Assembly (NCBI GenBank): GCA_028095005.1
Contig: JAMFTS010000044.1
Location: forward strand, 744,001 to 808,000
Reading direction: 5' to 3'
Source of the DNA: Rhynchospora pubera
Lineage: Eukaryota; Streptophyta; Magnoliopsida; Poales; Cyperaceae
Length of the DNA: 64,000 nucleotides
Every line of letters starts with the position of its first letter. Positions within the stretch are counted from its first letter, which is position 1. Positions 44,775-57,053 of the stretch are shown piece after piece. Under the pieces are notes generated by a model, which was given only the letters and a program-made list of their open reading frames with translations, did no database searches and was not told where the DNA came from. A program made the position numbers and the translations under genes.

Positions 44775-45690
44775 CTTATAAACGCACGGATCCAAGAAGT
44801 ATTAATCTATATTGGAATATTGGATCTAGCATGTAAACACATGTTTTTGCCATTCGATCGAGTTGATATGTAATTGGTCATCAATCGCGAGATAAAACAA
44901 CAATATATTTTAGTTTTTCGTCTATTAAAGAAACAAATTGAATAACATATCTATTTTATTTTGTAGATCGATCAATATATTTTTATTAGCTAACATTATT
45001 TTGTTTTTTTATTTGTCCATATATGATGACATCTTATTCTAGTTACTACTAATTGATCTCGTTGATTTCCGTCTTTCAATAGATGAAATTGCGAGTCCCT
45101 CAAAAGGCTTGCCAATTCATTACATCTTGGTTTTTAGTTTATTTGCAATTATCCTTGTTGAAAGTTGAAACTTGAAAGCGCAAATCTTCACAAAATTGAT
45201 CTCCGTGTTGCTTTGTACAGTTGGAAAAAAAATCATCAACCGAAGCACCAAAATGATAATAATACAGCTTAAGGAACACATTAGAAACAAACTTGCATTT
45301 ATGATAAGATAAAAAAGTCAGGGAAAAAAGTGTAAATTAAGTTTATTCAATGAATACCAAATGTTTCAAATGATAAATCAAATTGTTAGATACGTATAAA
45401 GTTATCAGCATTATTTATAAAGTGAAAAGACCTAAAAAAGGCACTAAAAATAGAGGTATTGAAATTTTTTTTTTTATCAGTTCTCTATTTTTTCTTTTAT
45501 ATCTTTTTTCTCAAGTAGTCAAAATAGCCTAAATAGATTTTCCTTGGAGAAAAGAAAGCCCAGAAGAGCCTACTGCCTGCCATGATTATTACATCATCAC
45601 AATTAATCCCTCCGAGGTAAAAATAAAAAATGATGATAAAAAGTTGAGAAAGAAAGAAAGAAAGAAAGGGAAGAAGCGTAATAACAATAA
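43080..45690. other. Intergenic DNA between the second BLH gene and the TRAF-like gene
   Basis: No gene or recognisable element. It contains the (TAA)n microsatellite at 44698-44770 and several T-rich patches. Reading frames here are short and of no recognisable type. Confidence 0.5.
44698..44770. repeat. (TAA)n microsatellite, about 24 units
   Basis: An uninterrupted ATA/TAA run of ~73 bases, a good polymorphic marker candidate. Confidence 0.97.
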
Positions 45691-46280
45691 CAAATAACCT
45701 CCTCACAACACAACACAACACAAGTCACAACACAAGACAACACAACACATCTTTCTTTCTCCGTATAAAATTTCATCGCCTCCGTCCTCGTCTCTCTTTT
45801 CACCTCCAACCCCAAATCCCTCTCCTCTTTCTATCTCTCTCCTTTTCCTCTTCTCTCTTCCCTTCTTCGTCTCTCCTTCCTCTTTTTTTTTTCCGAGGGA
45901 GGCGAAGAAAGGCTCGAGCTTTTCTTTTACCAAGGTAATCGCTTAGATCCCGTTCTGGGTTTCTCAGATCGATTCGAGAATCTTCTTTAATTGCACTTGT
46001 TCGTCTTTGTTTTGCAATCATCGCATTTGAATTGATGCCTTTTTTAGTGCGCCATCTCACAATTTATGAAGGTTTAAGCTTTAAAATCTCGATCTGAGCT
46101 CAATTGGTTTGCCCCAAAATCTACTTTGTTCGAGGAGAACCAATCACCGACCTATTATTTTGAACTGACTAAACTGGATTCAATATAGCCTTGATATATC
46201 TCAATTTAACATCTCTCTACTCTATTCAGGTGAATAAGAAGGAGATTGGTACAATACAATAAACTGGTAGGGTATTCCCA
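45690..46280 (+). promoter_or_regulatory. Leader and leader intron of the TRAF-like gene
   Basis: CT-rich leader (45740-45934) ends CCAAG|GTAATC; the acceptor TATTCAG is at 46223-46229, with 51 leader bases (46230-46280) before ATG at 46281. A CACAACACAACA-rich stretch (45705-45750) lies just upstream. Transcript start not determined. Confidence 0.6.
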
Positions 46281-48761
46281 ATGGCCGGTTTGCTCACCGA
46301 AGACACCGACTTGGATGCAATTTCAACTGATCAGAGATGCCAATCTGGTGAGTCCTTGGCTGAGTGGTCCCGCTCGTCTGAGCAAGTCGAAAATGGTACT
46401 CCTTCCACCTCTCCGCCTTACTACGAGACCGATGATGATGATTGTGGTTTGTTCTCTACTTCTCTCTTCTCTGTTTGTCTAATAGGATGGTTTAGTGTAA
46501 TTGTTTAGTGCTACTTGAGCTGAATTTAACAACACATTATACAAAATGACTGCCTCTGATAATAAATAAAATCATGCATAAGAAGGGCAAGCATCTGAGT
46601 TTGACTTGTAGTATTGTTCAGTGACCACTTGGTATACATATATGGAACCAATCTGGCTCAGTAATTGTTATTGATCTATACATAAGATTATTTAGTATTT
46701 CATCTTGAGGACATTAATACGATTTGTTTGATTGGTAACACACTACATAACAACTTGATACTATTCAATATGTATCCTGCTGCAATTGTAGCACTGAATT
46801 ATTTCACTCTTCTTTTCTTGTAGCTCATTAGTGTGATTTGTAATTAGGGAAAAAAGGATAATAATGTAGACATTAATTCTTACACTTGTGTTCTATGTCT
46901 TTCTATGTCTTTCATATTTAAAATTTTCTAGTTTATTAATGATTGATTGCTTTAGCACTTTGTTTTGGCTTTCTGGCTGTCTGCTAGAATTGATCTCATT
47001 GGCATGCAATTTGATCTCTGCAACTTGTCATGTCAGGTCCCAAGCCGTCAGAATTATTTGGTAGATTCACTTGGCGGATTGAAAGTTTCTCCCAAATTAA
47101 CAAAAGGGAGCTAAGAAGCAATTCTTTTGATGTTGGTGGTTACAAATGGTAAGAAATACATCTGATTTAATTAATTGAACTCTAGCTGGAAAGAAGTTAT
47201 TTGCAAGATTAAAAGACTGATTGTAAGATACAATAAAAAGATTTTTCCTTTGAAGTCAACGAAGAATTTTAAATCTTTTGTAGGTACATTTTAATCTACC
47301 CTCAAGGATGTGATGTTTTCAATCACTTATCTCTTTTTCTGTGTGTCGCTAACCATGATAAACTTCTCCCAGGTACATACTGCATAAACCCTTCCTTATT
47401 ATTGCTCTTTGAAATTCTTGAAATGCTTTTTCCTTTTGTTCTATTTGTAACTTATTATTGCTCTGTTAAGATGATTCAACTAGTATTTTTAATACATTGA
47501 TGTTCATCCTCTTTCAGGTTGGAGCCATTTTGCGCAGTTCACCATAGCAGTAGTTAACAAAGATCCTAAGAAGTCAAAGTACTCAGGTTAGTGTTCCTTT
47601 CTGGATTTGCAGCTGCCATGCCAGTGTATAATGTGGGCCCACCCTATGATATTTCTCATTTCAGCTTTGTTTCAAAATGAAAAGAAAACCTCTACAAAGC
47701 TAAATTTTTGGGAAAAAAGAAAACAAGTGAACAAAACTATCCAACAAAATAGAAGAGAGAAAGATTCCAGAAGATCTTTTCAAACCTAAACCTGGTTTAA
47801 ACTTTCAGATACATTGCACCGGTTTTGGAAAAAGGAGCATGACTGGGGTTGGAAAAAGTTCATGGAGCTCTCCAAATTAAATGAGGGGTTTCTAGGTGAC
47901 GATGTTCTCATCATTAAGGCTCAAGTTCAAGTTATTAGGTATCTCACCTATTGTCTTCTTTTTAGTTTCATCTTACTCTTTGAGTGTAGGAGATTATACT
48001 GTGTCAAATTGAGGAAATATCATCACACTTACTACAAAAGCCAAAAAAACATCATTTATAACCATTCTGTTTATTTTTAACTTCTCCTTCAAAGATGCCT
48101 AAACAAGCTGTTAGGTGAGAAATTATCATTATCCACATGGCTTGAGTTGAGTCCAAGTCTTTCCTACGATCAGTTGAGTTGTCTGATTTATAGGTTAAAA
48201 TTGTGCACAACTTCGGTTAGATTTTGACCAGATTTGATGTGGTTTTAAAATGATATAGTTTGGCTTGGTTTGTTGAAGATTCATTTCCAAAAATGGGCTT
48301 TATTATTAGTTAAAAAATATATCTAGGGGTTAATTGTGAGGTTTGCTAAGGAAAGTTGTCATGTATGATTTTGATCCTCTCTAACACTGTGTTTGGATAA
48401 CAAAGAGGGAATGGAAAGGAAGGAGAATTATGGGAGGTAAAAGGACGAGACAGAAAGGGATGAAAATTATTTAACGTCTGTATGTGTGGATGATTAATGA
48501 AAGAGAAGGAAAAATTGTCTCTCCTCTTCTCTCTCTTTGGATAGTCTCATTAAAGGAAGGTAAAAAAATAAAACGACATAAAAAGAAACATAAATTTTTT
48601 ATCCCTCCATTCTCTTCCAATATATATATATATATATATATAGAGGGGAGAGAGAGAGAGAGAGAAACGTCTGTATTTCAATATGGTGATCAACTTGAAT
48701 GGTTTGGATTGACCGTTTCAATTTTGGATCTCGAAAAACGGCTCGATGACACGTTAGCCTT

Positions 48762-48797
<36 letters not shown>

Positions 48798-51700
48798 GTG
48801 TGTGTGTGTGTGTGTTGGGGGGTTGGGGGGGGGCGTGGGTACTCGGAGGGAAATATTCAAAGGGATTCCCCTCGTGATTTCCTTCTATGCAAACAAAGAA
48901 AAAAAAATTACGCCTATTCTCTTTCCATCCCTCCATTCTCCTCCTATCAAAACATAGTATAAATTTGTAATTTCAGGAAGTTTGTTTGTTACCAAGTGCT
49001 AAGTAGTCTATGTAAGAGAAATTTTATTGTGTGTGTGTGGGGGTTCCTATGTGTTCCCTCTCTACCTTCTTTCTTTGCCATATCTTCATACCTGTCTCTG
49101 TCTTTTGCTAATTCAATTCTTAGAACACTGAATTTCTCCATTTGCATCACGTACTGTTTATTATTTTTCTCTTGATAAATAGAAAGAAATAAGCGATTGG
49201 ATCACTCTCTCCTTTTTGTGAAGGAGAACTTGGAGGTGAGGAGGGGTGTAGTGATATATCTTTTCTTTTTTCGTATTTGGCATGCATTTTGAGAATTTAG
49301 TGGGAAGTGCACATTAATCTTTCCTTTTTTTTTTTTTGGAATTTTCTTTACAATCATTCTGGTACTGCTAAATGTGTTTGTTTTGTGTGTGCTTTGTGAT
49401 TTTTGAAAATTGAGGGAGAAGGCAGATCGTCCGTTTCGATGCCTAGATTGTCATTACAGGAGAGAACTTGTGCGGGTCTACATAACAAACATCGATCAAA
49501 TTTGCCGACGCTTCATTGATGATCGGAGAATGAAGCTTAGCCGATTGGTTGATGATAAAGTGCGCTGGTCTAGGTGAGTAAAGCTTATATGGAACATTAT
49601 CAACGTGATATCTGTATATGTAAACTGGAATGAGTATTGCTCCTCTTTTCTATTATTTTAAAGACCATTTTAAGTTGCAATAGTATATTAAGAATATTGC
49701 ATTTTCTGCAGAAAATTTAATTGGTGATGTTAAATATTTTCTCTCTGTCTTAATCCCATTTCATGCCGGAAGTCACAAGATAAATATTTTGTTACAGAAA
49801 TCGACGTAATTTTGTGAACAAAATCTTACAGAAATTGATGTACTTTTGTGAATAAAATCTTACAATTTTGTTACAAATATTGAGAATGACCGTTAAGTCT
49901 GCCTCAGATCTGACCTTTGACATAATCCATAACAAACACAAACTACTGATCTTAAATACAATAGTCTACTCATATTTTGGTAATTTCTTCAGCTTTCGTG
50001 CCTTCTGGCTTAGCATTGACCCAGCCACGAAGCGGCGCATGTCAAGAGAAAAAACTGACACAATTCTAAAGGTTCTAGTAAAGCACTTCTTTGTTGAAAA
50101 GGAGGTGACATCAACTCTGGTGATGGATTCAATGTATAGCGGCCTTAAATCGCTGGAGTACCAGAGCATGAACAAGAAAAGCTTCCTATCCAATGGCGAT
50201 GAGGCGTGGGCCCCATATCCTATGGTGTATATTGATCAGGACACTTTTGTGTTGGCTGATGATGTAGTGGCATTGATAGAAGGAGCTGTCTCTGACACCT
50301 GGCCCCAGCAGATTGCTCCAGCAAAGGATGACAGGGGGTCTCAAAATCGCACAAAGGTGGAAATGTTGCATGCAAGTTTTTATCATTTATATATATTTTT
50401 TTTCTTGCAAAAAAATAGTTTCATGTAAGGCTTAAATAAAGAACATTGATTGTACCATCCAAAAGGAGGGATATATAATATGCCAATCTTAAAATGTGGA
50501 TGTACCTCTGATGTCAAAATTCTTTGAGCATCCCAGAATCATGTCTGTTTACATGTCTCATTTTACATGTCTTATTTTTTTCAGAAGAACAAAACATTTG
50601 AGGATTGAAGATAGTTTGGTTATCTTTTAATTCAATTGAGAATAGTTCTTATATATGGTTGTTAGTGTGATATTTTGTTATTTGCTATGTTTAGCAAGGG
50701 TATTTGCTGTTTGTAACATTCCAAGCCTAGCATGCACCATACTTTGATTGTACATAGGGTTTTGTTGTAATTACTTATTGTGAATTGTTTCCAATTGTTC
50801 CCACATTTAGTGGCAGGAATGGCATGTAAGCGATATTGCAATACAATCGAGCTGAAAAGTTCACTTTTATTATTGTCAGAAAAGTTGGGTAAAAAGTTGC
50901 AAATGCTAGTTATGTTGGTTTGCCATTATGGAAAATTATTTAGTTTAATTGGTAGTTGAACCATTTAATAATTTCTGCTTTATCAGAATTTAACTTCTAT
51001 CTGCTTTGTTTGTATTCAGGAAGGGAATTCTGGGGATGATTGCAGCAGTGTTCATCACTATGATCGAGACGACAGACGGCTGACTGAGCTGGGTCGAAGA
51101 ACTGTTGAGTTCTTTGCATTAATTCAGATATTCAGGTCAGTAATTGTTTCTATTCCTTTTTTTTCTTGCATTAATTGGGTCTGTAGAACAAAAAGGTTGC
51201 AGGTGGTGTTTTGCATCTTTATTATTTATGTTATTAAGGTTGTCTCCTCATGTTATATGCATAGCTTCTCTTATTCTTGAATCAAATATGATAAGACTAG
51301 GACTATGTCATATTACTTATGTTGTGGAGATAGTTTGTGCATCTTAGTCTGACATGATTTGATGAGCTGATATGAAAATTTCTTATCAGGATACTGCATG
51401 ATTTACATATACATGTTTATTATTTTTCATAGCTCAAAAGTATATTTTGAAGAATATATCAAATATTATTTTAAAATAAAAAATACAATTAAAGTGTGTA
51501 ATAATAAAGTATTTTAATGCATTGCTCAAAAGTATACTGTTTATCATTGATTTTGAGAAAGTTCAAGAAAGTAAATTTCAATGAGGAGGAAATAAGATAT
51601 TGTGAAGTTTCAGGAAGAAAATGCGAAATCATCAATTCTTTAGTATCTGGTTGGAATGTTTAAGCAGAAGTAGGCAAGAGTGACGTTAGTTTTCCAGGGC

Positions 51701-54700
51701 ACCACTGATGAGTCCTTTGTTTGTCCACTTGCTCTGTATACTTGACCGTGAACAGTTAAGTAAATTATAATACTCAATTTGCCAGGTAATGCGTCCACTC
51801 TTTCTTCTTTGCACATTTGTGCTACGTAACTGTCCGATGCATGTGTGGTTGTGTGATTTAAGTATCCCTGCAACATACATATTACTAAGCTTGTAAAGTT
51901 GATAGGTAAGATGAGATGAGAGTGCAGTATTCTGATTCTCATTCATAATAGTTACTCTTAAAATATTTTCTGTTTCTTTAACATTTTCTATATAATTTGA
52001 TGAAATTAGTCGAGTTGAGGTGGCACATCAAGAAGCCGTTGCACTAAGGAGGCAAGAGGAGCTTATTCGTGAAGAGGAGGCTGCAGGTCTGGCTGAAAAT
52101 GGGAAGCGAGAGAAGGATAAACGCTCCAAGAAAAAACAGGTTTCTTTTGCCCTCTACCTGTAAAATCTTGGTGAAGATAACCATTTTTGTTTCAATTTCA
52201 GATATTTCAGATAAGGCCCGAGTTATTTATATTTTATAAAACATTTTTAGATACAAATGATCTGCTAAGTTCATTAAAATGCCCCATATTGAATGTAAAA
52301 TTTGGGGTCTATTTGTTTCGATCACTCCCATGTACATTGCAAACATGTTTTTGAATTATTAAAGTGTCTTACAAATTTGGTTTTCATCTCTTTTTTATCT
52401 GGGATAGATCTGGTTTTATAATGACCATCAGCGAGCTCCTTTTGTTTGAAGATTTCTGGAAGACAGTCTTGAAACATCTATCTAATAATATTGGAATTTT
52501 GTGCTAGCTTAAACTAGTAGTGATTTGCCATAGATCCCCTAGACTATGTTCATGGTTACTACGTGCAACTCCCTCATACTCTATTTATATCTATATGAAA
52601 GCTCGTCCACGCTCGCGCGCACACACACACATACACGCACAGAGAGTATGTATCCTAGATTCCTTGATGGTTGAAACTATTTTAATCATGTTTACATCTA
52701 CAGAGCAAGCAGAAGAAAAGTGGTCGAAAAGGGAAAGACAAAGGAAAGAATAAGGATAAAATTATGGTAATAGATGATACCTCATCAAAGCAAGAAGAAA
52801 TAGCTGTTGCTGAGGCTGAGAATGAGGCAACATCTGATGCATCTGAGATCATAGATGATGCCTCTGAGGCTCTCCAACTTGATGCGGATGATAGAGATTC
52901 GAGTCCTGTCAACTGGGAGACTGACACATCTGAAACCCGTCAGATCGGGGCCAGCAGCAGTGAGATGGTAAATGGGGATAAGAATGGAAAGAGAAGCACA
53001 TCTATCGATGACAGCTCATCTACTTGTTCAACCGATTCTGCTTCAGCCCCTTTCAAAGTTCAGGCCTCACCTAATAGGTATTGAACCTTTGCTCTATGCC
53101 CATGGTTTATTTCTTAATATGTGCTGTAATTATACATATGCATTCTGGAGCATTGTTTGTAATTTGTGCTCTATATTGCAAGTTCGTTTTGGAAATCTAT
53201 CCAAGCTTTTTTGTTATAATTTTGGTCCAGTTCTGAACTCTTATCATTTGCAAATAAGGAATATAATTTGCAAAATGTACATCATACTTCATGCAGAAAA
53301 CATACAGAACACGGTAATCTAAACTAATGCATTTTATACGTGTAAGAGTATGGTGCAATGCATTGTATCATTGGCCGGTGATACTGCTTTAAATCTTGAT
53401 TTTTGAGATTCAAACAACCAATGTATGTTGTGTGTGATTCTTTTACGATATTCTGAATATAAGTTGTGTGTGATTCTTTTACGATATTCTGATTAGGGGG
53501 GGATCATTTCTGTGACTGTTGAGGGTTTTTAAGAAACAATTGTTTTCTCGATCCAAAGTAGTAAAAAGGTCTTCAAATTGAAAAATCAACCATTCCTAAT
53601 TGCTTCTGTCGAGCAGCTCAGTTCAGCTGTTTGAATCTCAAAAATCAATATTTGAGGTCTTAAAACTGGCTGATTGTTGCTATACACAGGACCATAGCTT
53701 TACTTCATGTTGTACAAGACCAGCTGCTTATATTGAAAAGTTCATAGCAGTATGTTATTTTTTCATTAACTTTTTAACTTCTAGGCAAATTCTGCAGTGG
53801 ACCATTTTTTTATGTGGGCTATTTCCTCAAAAAAAAAAAAAAAGACCTTCCTTCAAAATTATGAACGACTGTGATTGATTTGAGTAAAAACTAGGGTCAA
53901 ACACAGACCATGCTGAGGAAATTAGTCCATGGCAGAATGTCCTTAACTTTTATATTGTAACATAGTGGGTGCATTGTGATTTTTATTATGTCAACATACA
54001 GGGGTAGGAAACAGCTTAATAAGAACAAAAATTCATTAGAAAGTGCCAAAAATGGGTTAAGCAACATGGAAACTGATTCTTTTCCTGAGTCGAGCACATC
54101 TGTCAGTCTGAAACCAGAACAGGTGACTGCAAATTCTACCAGAGATGGGGTGCTGCCAAATACGCAGCAGATGCCTGACAAGGTGATCTTTTGTTCATCT
54201 TTTTTTTAATTGTCTTTTCATTCGGTCAAATACTGCCATATGCTAAATAGCAAGTCAATCAAGGCCTTGAATTAAGATAAACTTGGTCAATGCTGGCTTC
54301 TCTCTTTCTGAATTGTATATGGGAGTTTTTTTTTCCTGCTAAAATTAGTCTTAGATTTGGAGAAGACTGCAAAACCTAGTTTTTGAATCTTTTTGAAGAC
54401 TTTCAGAAAAATCTGATTTTGACCTAAAAAATGAACTAAAAATTTGAAAACCATGTTTTTACAATAGGGAAATATACCTTTCTGTATTCTCTCTCTACAA
54501 ATCAGTATCCACAATTTTGATTTTGTATTCCAATTTAACCTGAAATCTGTCCTGTATCGTAAAATAATTTTAGAAAGAAGAAATGGGCATTTCCAATGCA
54601 ATGCTGAAATTCGAAGAAAAAACTGAGACCAAGGCCCCAGCCAAGATGAAGACAATGGAGCCTTCTCCTGTTTCATGCCCTGTACCCCTTAAGAGACCGC

Positions 54701-55749
54701 TGCCTGTTTTGTCTCCCCAAAAGCCAACCCCTGAAACAGTACCAAGGGCCACACCAAGCAATGCTGCTAGAACGGAACCAGTCGCAGTGCCTTCTCAATC
54801 TCCCTCTCCAAAACCGACCGTTACGCAATCCAAGAGTGGTGGCATGTCTTCCCCAGATGCTACTGTGTCAAGGCCTCTTAGCGCTCCTCTCATCCCAGCT
54901 GCTCGGAATAATGTTAGTGTACCACCCGCTGCTTCTAATCTACAAAATGCACCTGTTCTCTCCCGCTCAGCAAGTTCACTGGGTAAGTTGACTAATGCAG
55001 CAGCATCTGCACCAAAGTCATACCTCAATGCCATGATGGGTACCAATGACACCTTCAGTGCCAGCACCAGTACTAATACTAGTACAGTTGGTACAAGCAA
55101 GCCGGTGTCCTCAGATTCACCTTCCTCTGCAACTGTGACTGTAACTCCTGAACGGTCAATATTTAATTTTACACCTGTCAAGCCTGATGAGTCCCAGAAA
55201 CCGACTAGTGTGTTCACTTCAAGAATTGAAAGGGAATTTGAGAGGTGGCGCACGAGCAGACCCTCATCAGACCCGCCTTTGACCTCAATTTCTGGTTCGG
55301 CTTCTGATGAGTTTCCGCACCTGGACATAATAAATGATTTGCTGGATGAAGATATGAGTGATGGCGTGAGTGTTAGTGAGATCCTTGAATCCCAACCCCG
55401 CATAAGGAGCTTCACTCGGCAGTACTCCATGCCTAACCATCCGTACAGCAATGGGTATGTGAATGGATCATTTGGTACAATTGGAAGTGGTTTTGCTGGG
55501 AGTAGGGTTGCAGGTACAGGCGCAAATAGCAGTATTGGTTCGACCCGGCATTTCTCACATGTGGATCTCGTTACTTACTCAAATGGGTATGTTGATGACA
55601 TGCCTGACCAGTGGCATGGGCATGGAGATATTTCGGTGGTCGAGATGGGGGACACAAATGGGTACCCTTACCTGTTAGGAGAGTATTCTGGTATGATGGG
55701 TGGAGTGAACGGGTATCACCCCATGTATCATCCATCAAATGGGTACTAA
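46281..55749 (+). CDS. TRAF1A: MATH-domain TRAF-like protein, TRAF1A/TRAF1B (MUSE14/MUSE13) type, 12 coding exons, 1,021 aa
   Basis: In Arabidopsis these proteins are adaptors linking SCF-type ubiquitin ligases to NLR immune-receptor turnover and to autophagy control. Exons from splice signals, phases all consistent: 46281-46446, 47037-47148, 47284-47372, 47518-47586, 47809-47938, 49415-49573, 49993-50356, 51020-51135, 52010-52139, 52704-53077, 54002-54182, 54574-55749. Residues: short acidic N-terminus; MATH domain about 62-188 (FGRFTWRIESFSQINKREL ... GDDVLIIKAQVQVI); a conserved plant block after it (CLDCHYRRELVRVYITNIDQ and FRAFWLSIDP); charged Lys/Glu coiled-coil-like stretch about 402-470; Ser/Pro-rich C-terminal half ending in five NGY-containing steps (YSNGY, TNGYPY, VNGYHP, PSNGY). 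Length is close to the ~1,050 aa of the family. Which of TRAF1A or TRAF1B is closer is not decided, so treat the symbol as family-level. No break seen. Confidence 0.92.
48385..48959. mobile_element. Tourist-like MITE in intron 5 of the TRAF-like gene
   Basis: Ends CACTGTGTTTGGATA and TATCAAAACATAGTA are inverted repeats, and TAA flanks both sides (48382-48384 and 48960-48962), the duplication typical of PIF/Harbinger MITEs. Inward inversion continues (GGAATGGAAAGGAAGGAGAA with TTCTCTTTCCATCCCTCCAT). It holds compound microsatellites: (TA)n-(GA)n at 48620-48665 and (CT)n-(TA)n-(GT)n at 48763-48815. Confidence 0.75.
48620..48815. repeat. Compound microsatellites within the intronic MITE
   Basis: (TA)11 then (GA)n near 48620-48665; (CT)n, (TA)n, (GT)n and a G-rich run near 48763-48833. 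The first, AT-GA, and second, CT-AT, arrays are themselves an inverted pair, so the middle of the element can fold back. Confidence 0.85.
53415..53492. repeat. Short tandem duplication in intron 10 of the TRAF-like gene
   Basis: The ~36-base segment TTGTGTGTGATTCTTTTACG...ATATTCTGA occurs twice back to back. It is intronic and has no effect on the reading frame. Confidence 0.8.
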
Positions 55750-56530
55750 ATTATTGGTAAAATTAAGGTCATAATAATGATTGTACTTTGATGTTGTTCA
55801 ACTTGTGAGCTCAGAGTGTAAGCTTAATTTTCGACATTGTAAAAGTAACTCCTGTAAAGAACTTAGTCGTGTTTTAAATATAATTATGCCTTTTTTTCTT
55901 CTTCCAAAGAGGGTCGAAGACAAATGGGAAAACGCTCGTAATGATGGCATTGCCAGAACCTGCATTTGTCGTTTCAGATGTTAAGCTTAACAATAGTAAA
56001 AAAAAAATGAAAATAAAAAATAAAATACCAACATACTCGGGCGAGTTTTGATAGTAGAAATAGATTCATTTTCTCCTTTTTATTTTTTTGTGGTTCTGTC
56101 AAACGCAATTAGGATATGCATACATATATGTAACGAGTTAATCGACTCATAATAACAATCTGTGATTTTAGACTCAGTGGAGTGTATTTTTAAAATTGTA
56201 GCGTAAAGTACTCTTCAAGTAATTCAAGAAATTGGAAATTTGCAGCCCATAACGCCACAACCCAATTATCATATATCCTCGGATCATAACCACTATGTTT
56301 TTCATTTATATGTATATCTACAAAAAGTTTATAAAATTGAATTTTGACCATATTAATCTATAAAATCCCAAATTATCTGACTTGCACTACAAAGATACCC
56401 AAATTTATTTGGGGTATTCAAGTTAAATTATTTTACCAAGCTTGTCAGAGAAAATCACCAATACAATGTTTCTATCCACAAAAACAACGCACTTATATAA
56501 AAAATGTTTCTATCCATGGCTGATGCTCGG
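55750..56530. other. 3' UTR of the TRAF-like gene and spacer
   Basis: The first ~130 bases (with ATTGGTAAAATTAAGGTC and TTTTCGACATTGTAAAAGTA) are matched after the derivative gene's stop at 58155, so they belong to the duplicated unit. The rest is AT-rich with nothing recognisable. Confidence 0.55.
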
Positions 56531-57053
56531 CCCATGCTATATATAAACTAGCATACTGACTCCACACATACTGTGGTGCCAGTGCCACCTCGTTGTAAAA
56601 CTACAGAGGTTCCAGTGAGAGAGAGAGCTGTGGGTTTTCTGAGGCCAGTGCTCTTTGAGGTTTGTTTATTTCCTCTTCTTGGGTTTCTTTTCTTTTCTTC
56701 TCTCCTTTTCATTCTTTTCTTTGAACTAAAACGAAGAACAAAAATTCAAGACTCGTCACTGACAAGTGGAGGGAGTTTGAAGGATCTTTTATATACTTCT
56801 TGTTTTTCTTTGATCTCAAGGCCACTTGTTTTGTCCAAAATTCTAAATAAATCTTGTACCATTTCCTTTTCTTTTCTTTTCTTTCCGCTGTTTAGGATTT
56901 TATAGCAGAACATGTTTTTAGGTGCTGGAAACGGTATTTAGTATTGTGAAAATGCTAGTGATATCACAACATGTCAATGTCCTCTTGTTTTATATAAATT
57001 TTCCAATTTAGCTTCAATCTAATTCTGTTTCGACAACAAGTTTTACAAAGACA
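56530..57053 (+). promoter_or_regulatory. Candidate promoter, leader and leader intron of the TRAF-derived gene
   Basis: GCTATATATAAAC at 56537-56549 is a good TATA box. A GA-containing leader (56570-56660) is followed by a possible donor (TTTGAG|GTTTGT, 56660) and an acceptor (CAATTTAG, ending 57011), in the same relative place as the acceptor of the parent's last exon. An in-frame TAG at 57009-57011 precedes ATG 57054. None of this upstream sequence resembles the parent gene's intron, so the promoter would be new. Confidence 0.4.

Noticed and set aside
45497..46060. Minus-strand frames over the TRAF-like gene's leader
   Set aside because: Low-complexity antisense of a CT-rich leader; no evidence of a gene.
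54795..55451. 218-residue minus-strand frame opposite the last TRAF exon
   Set aside because: Shadow frame; the plus strand has homology, splice signals and a matching duplicate.
56573..56905. 110-residue frame upstream of the TRAF-derived gene
   Set aside because: Covers the presumed leader and a T-rich intron; hydrophobic run is a by-product of poly-pyrimidine sequence.
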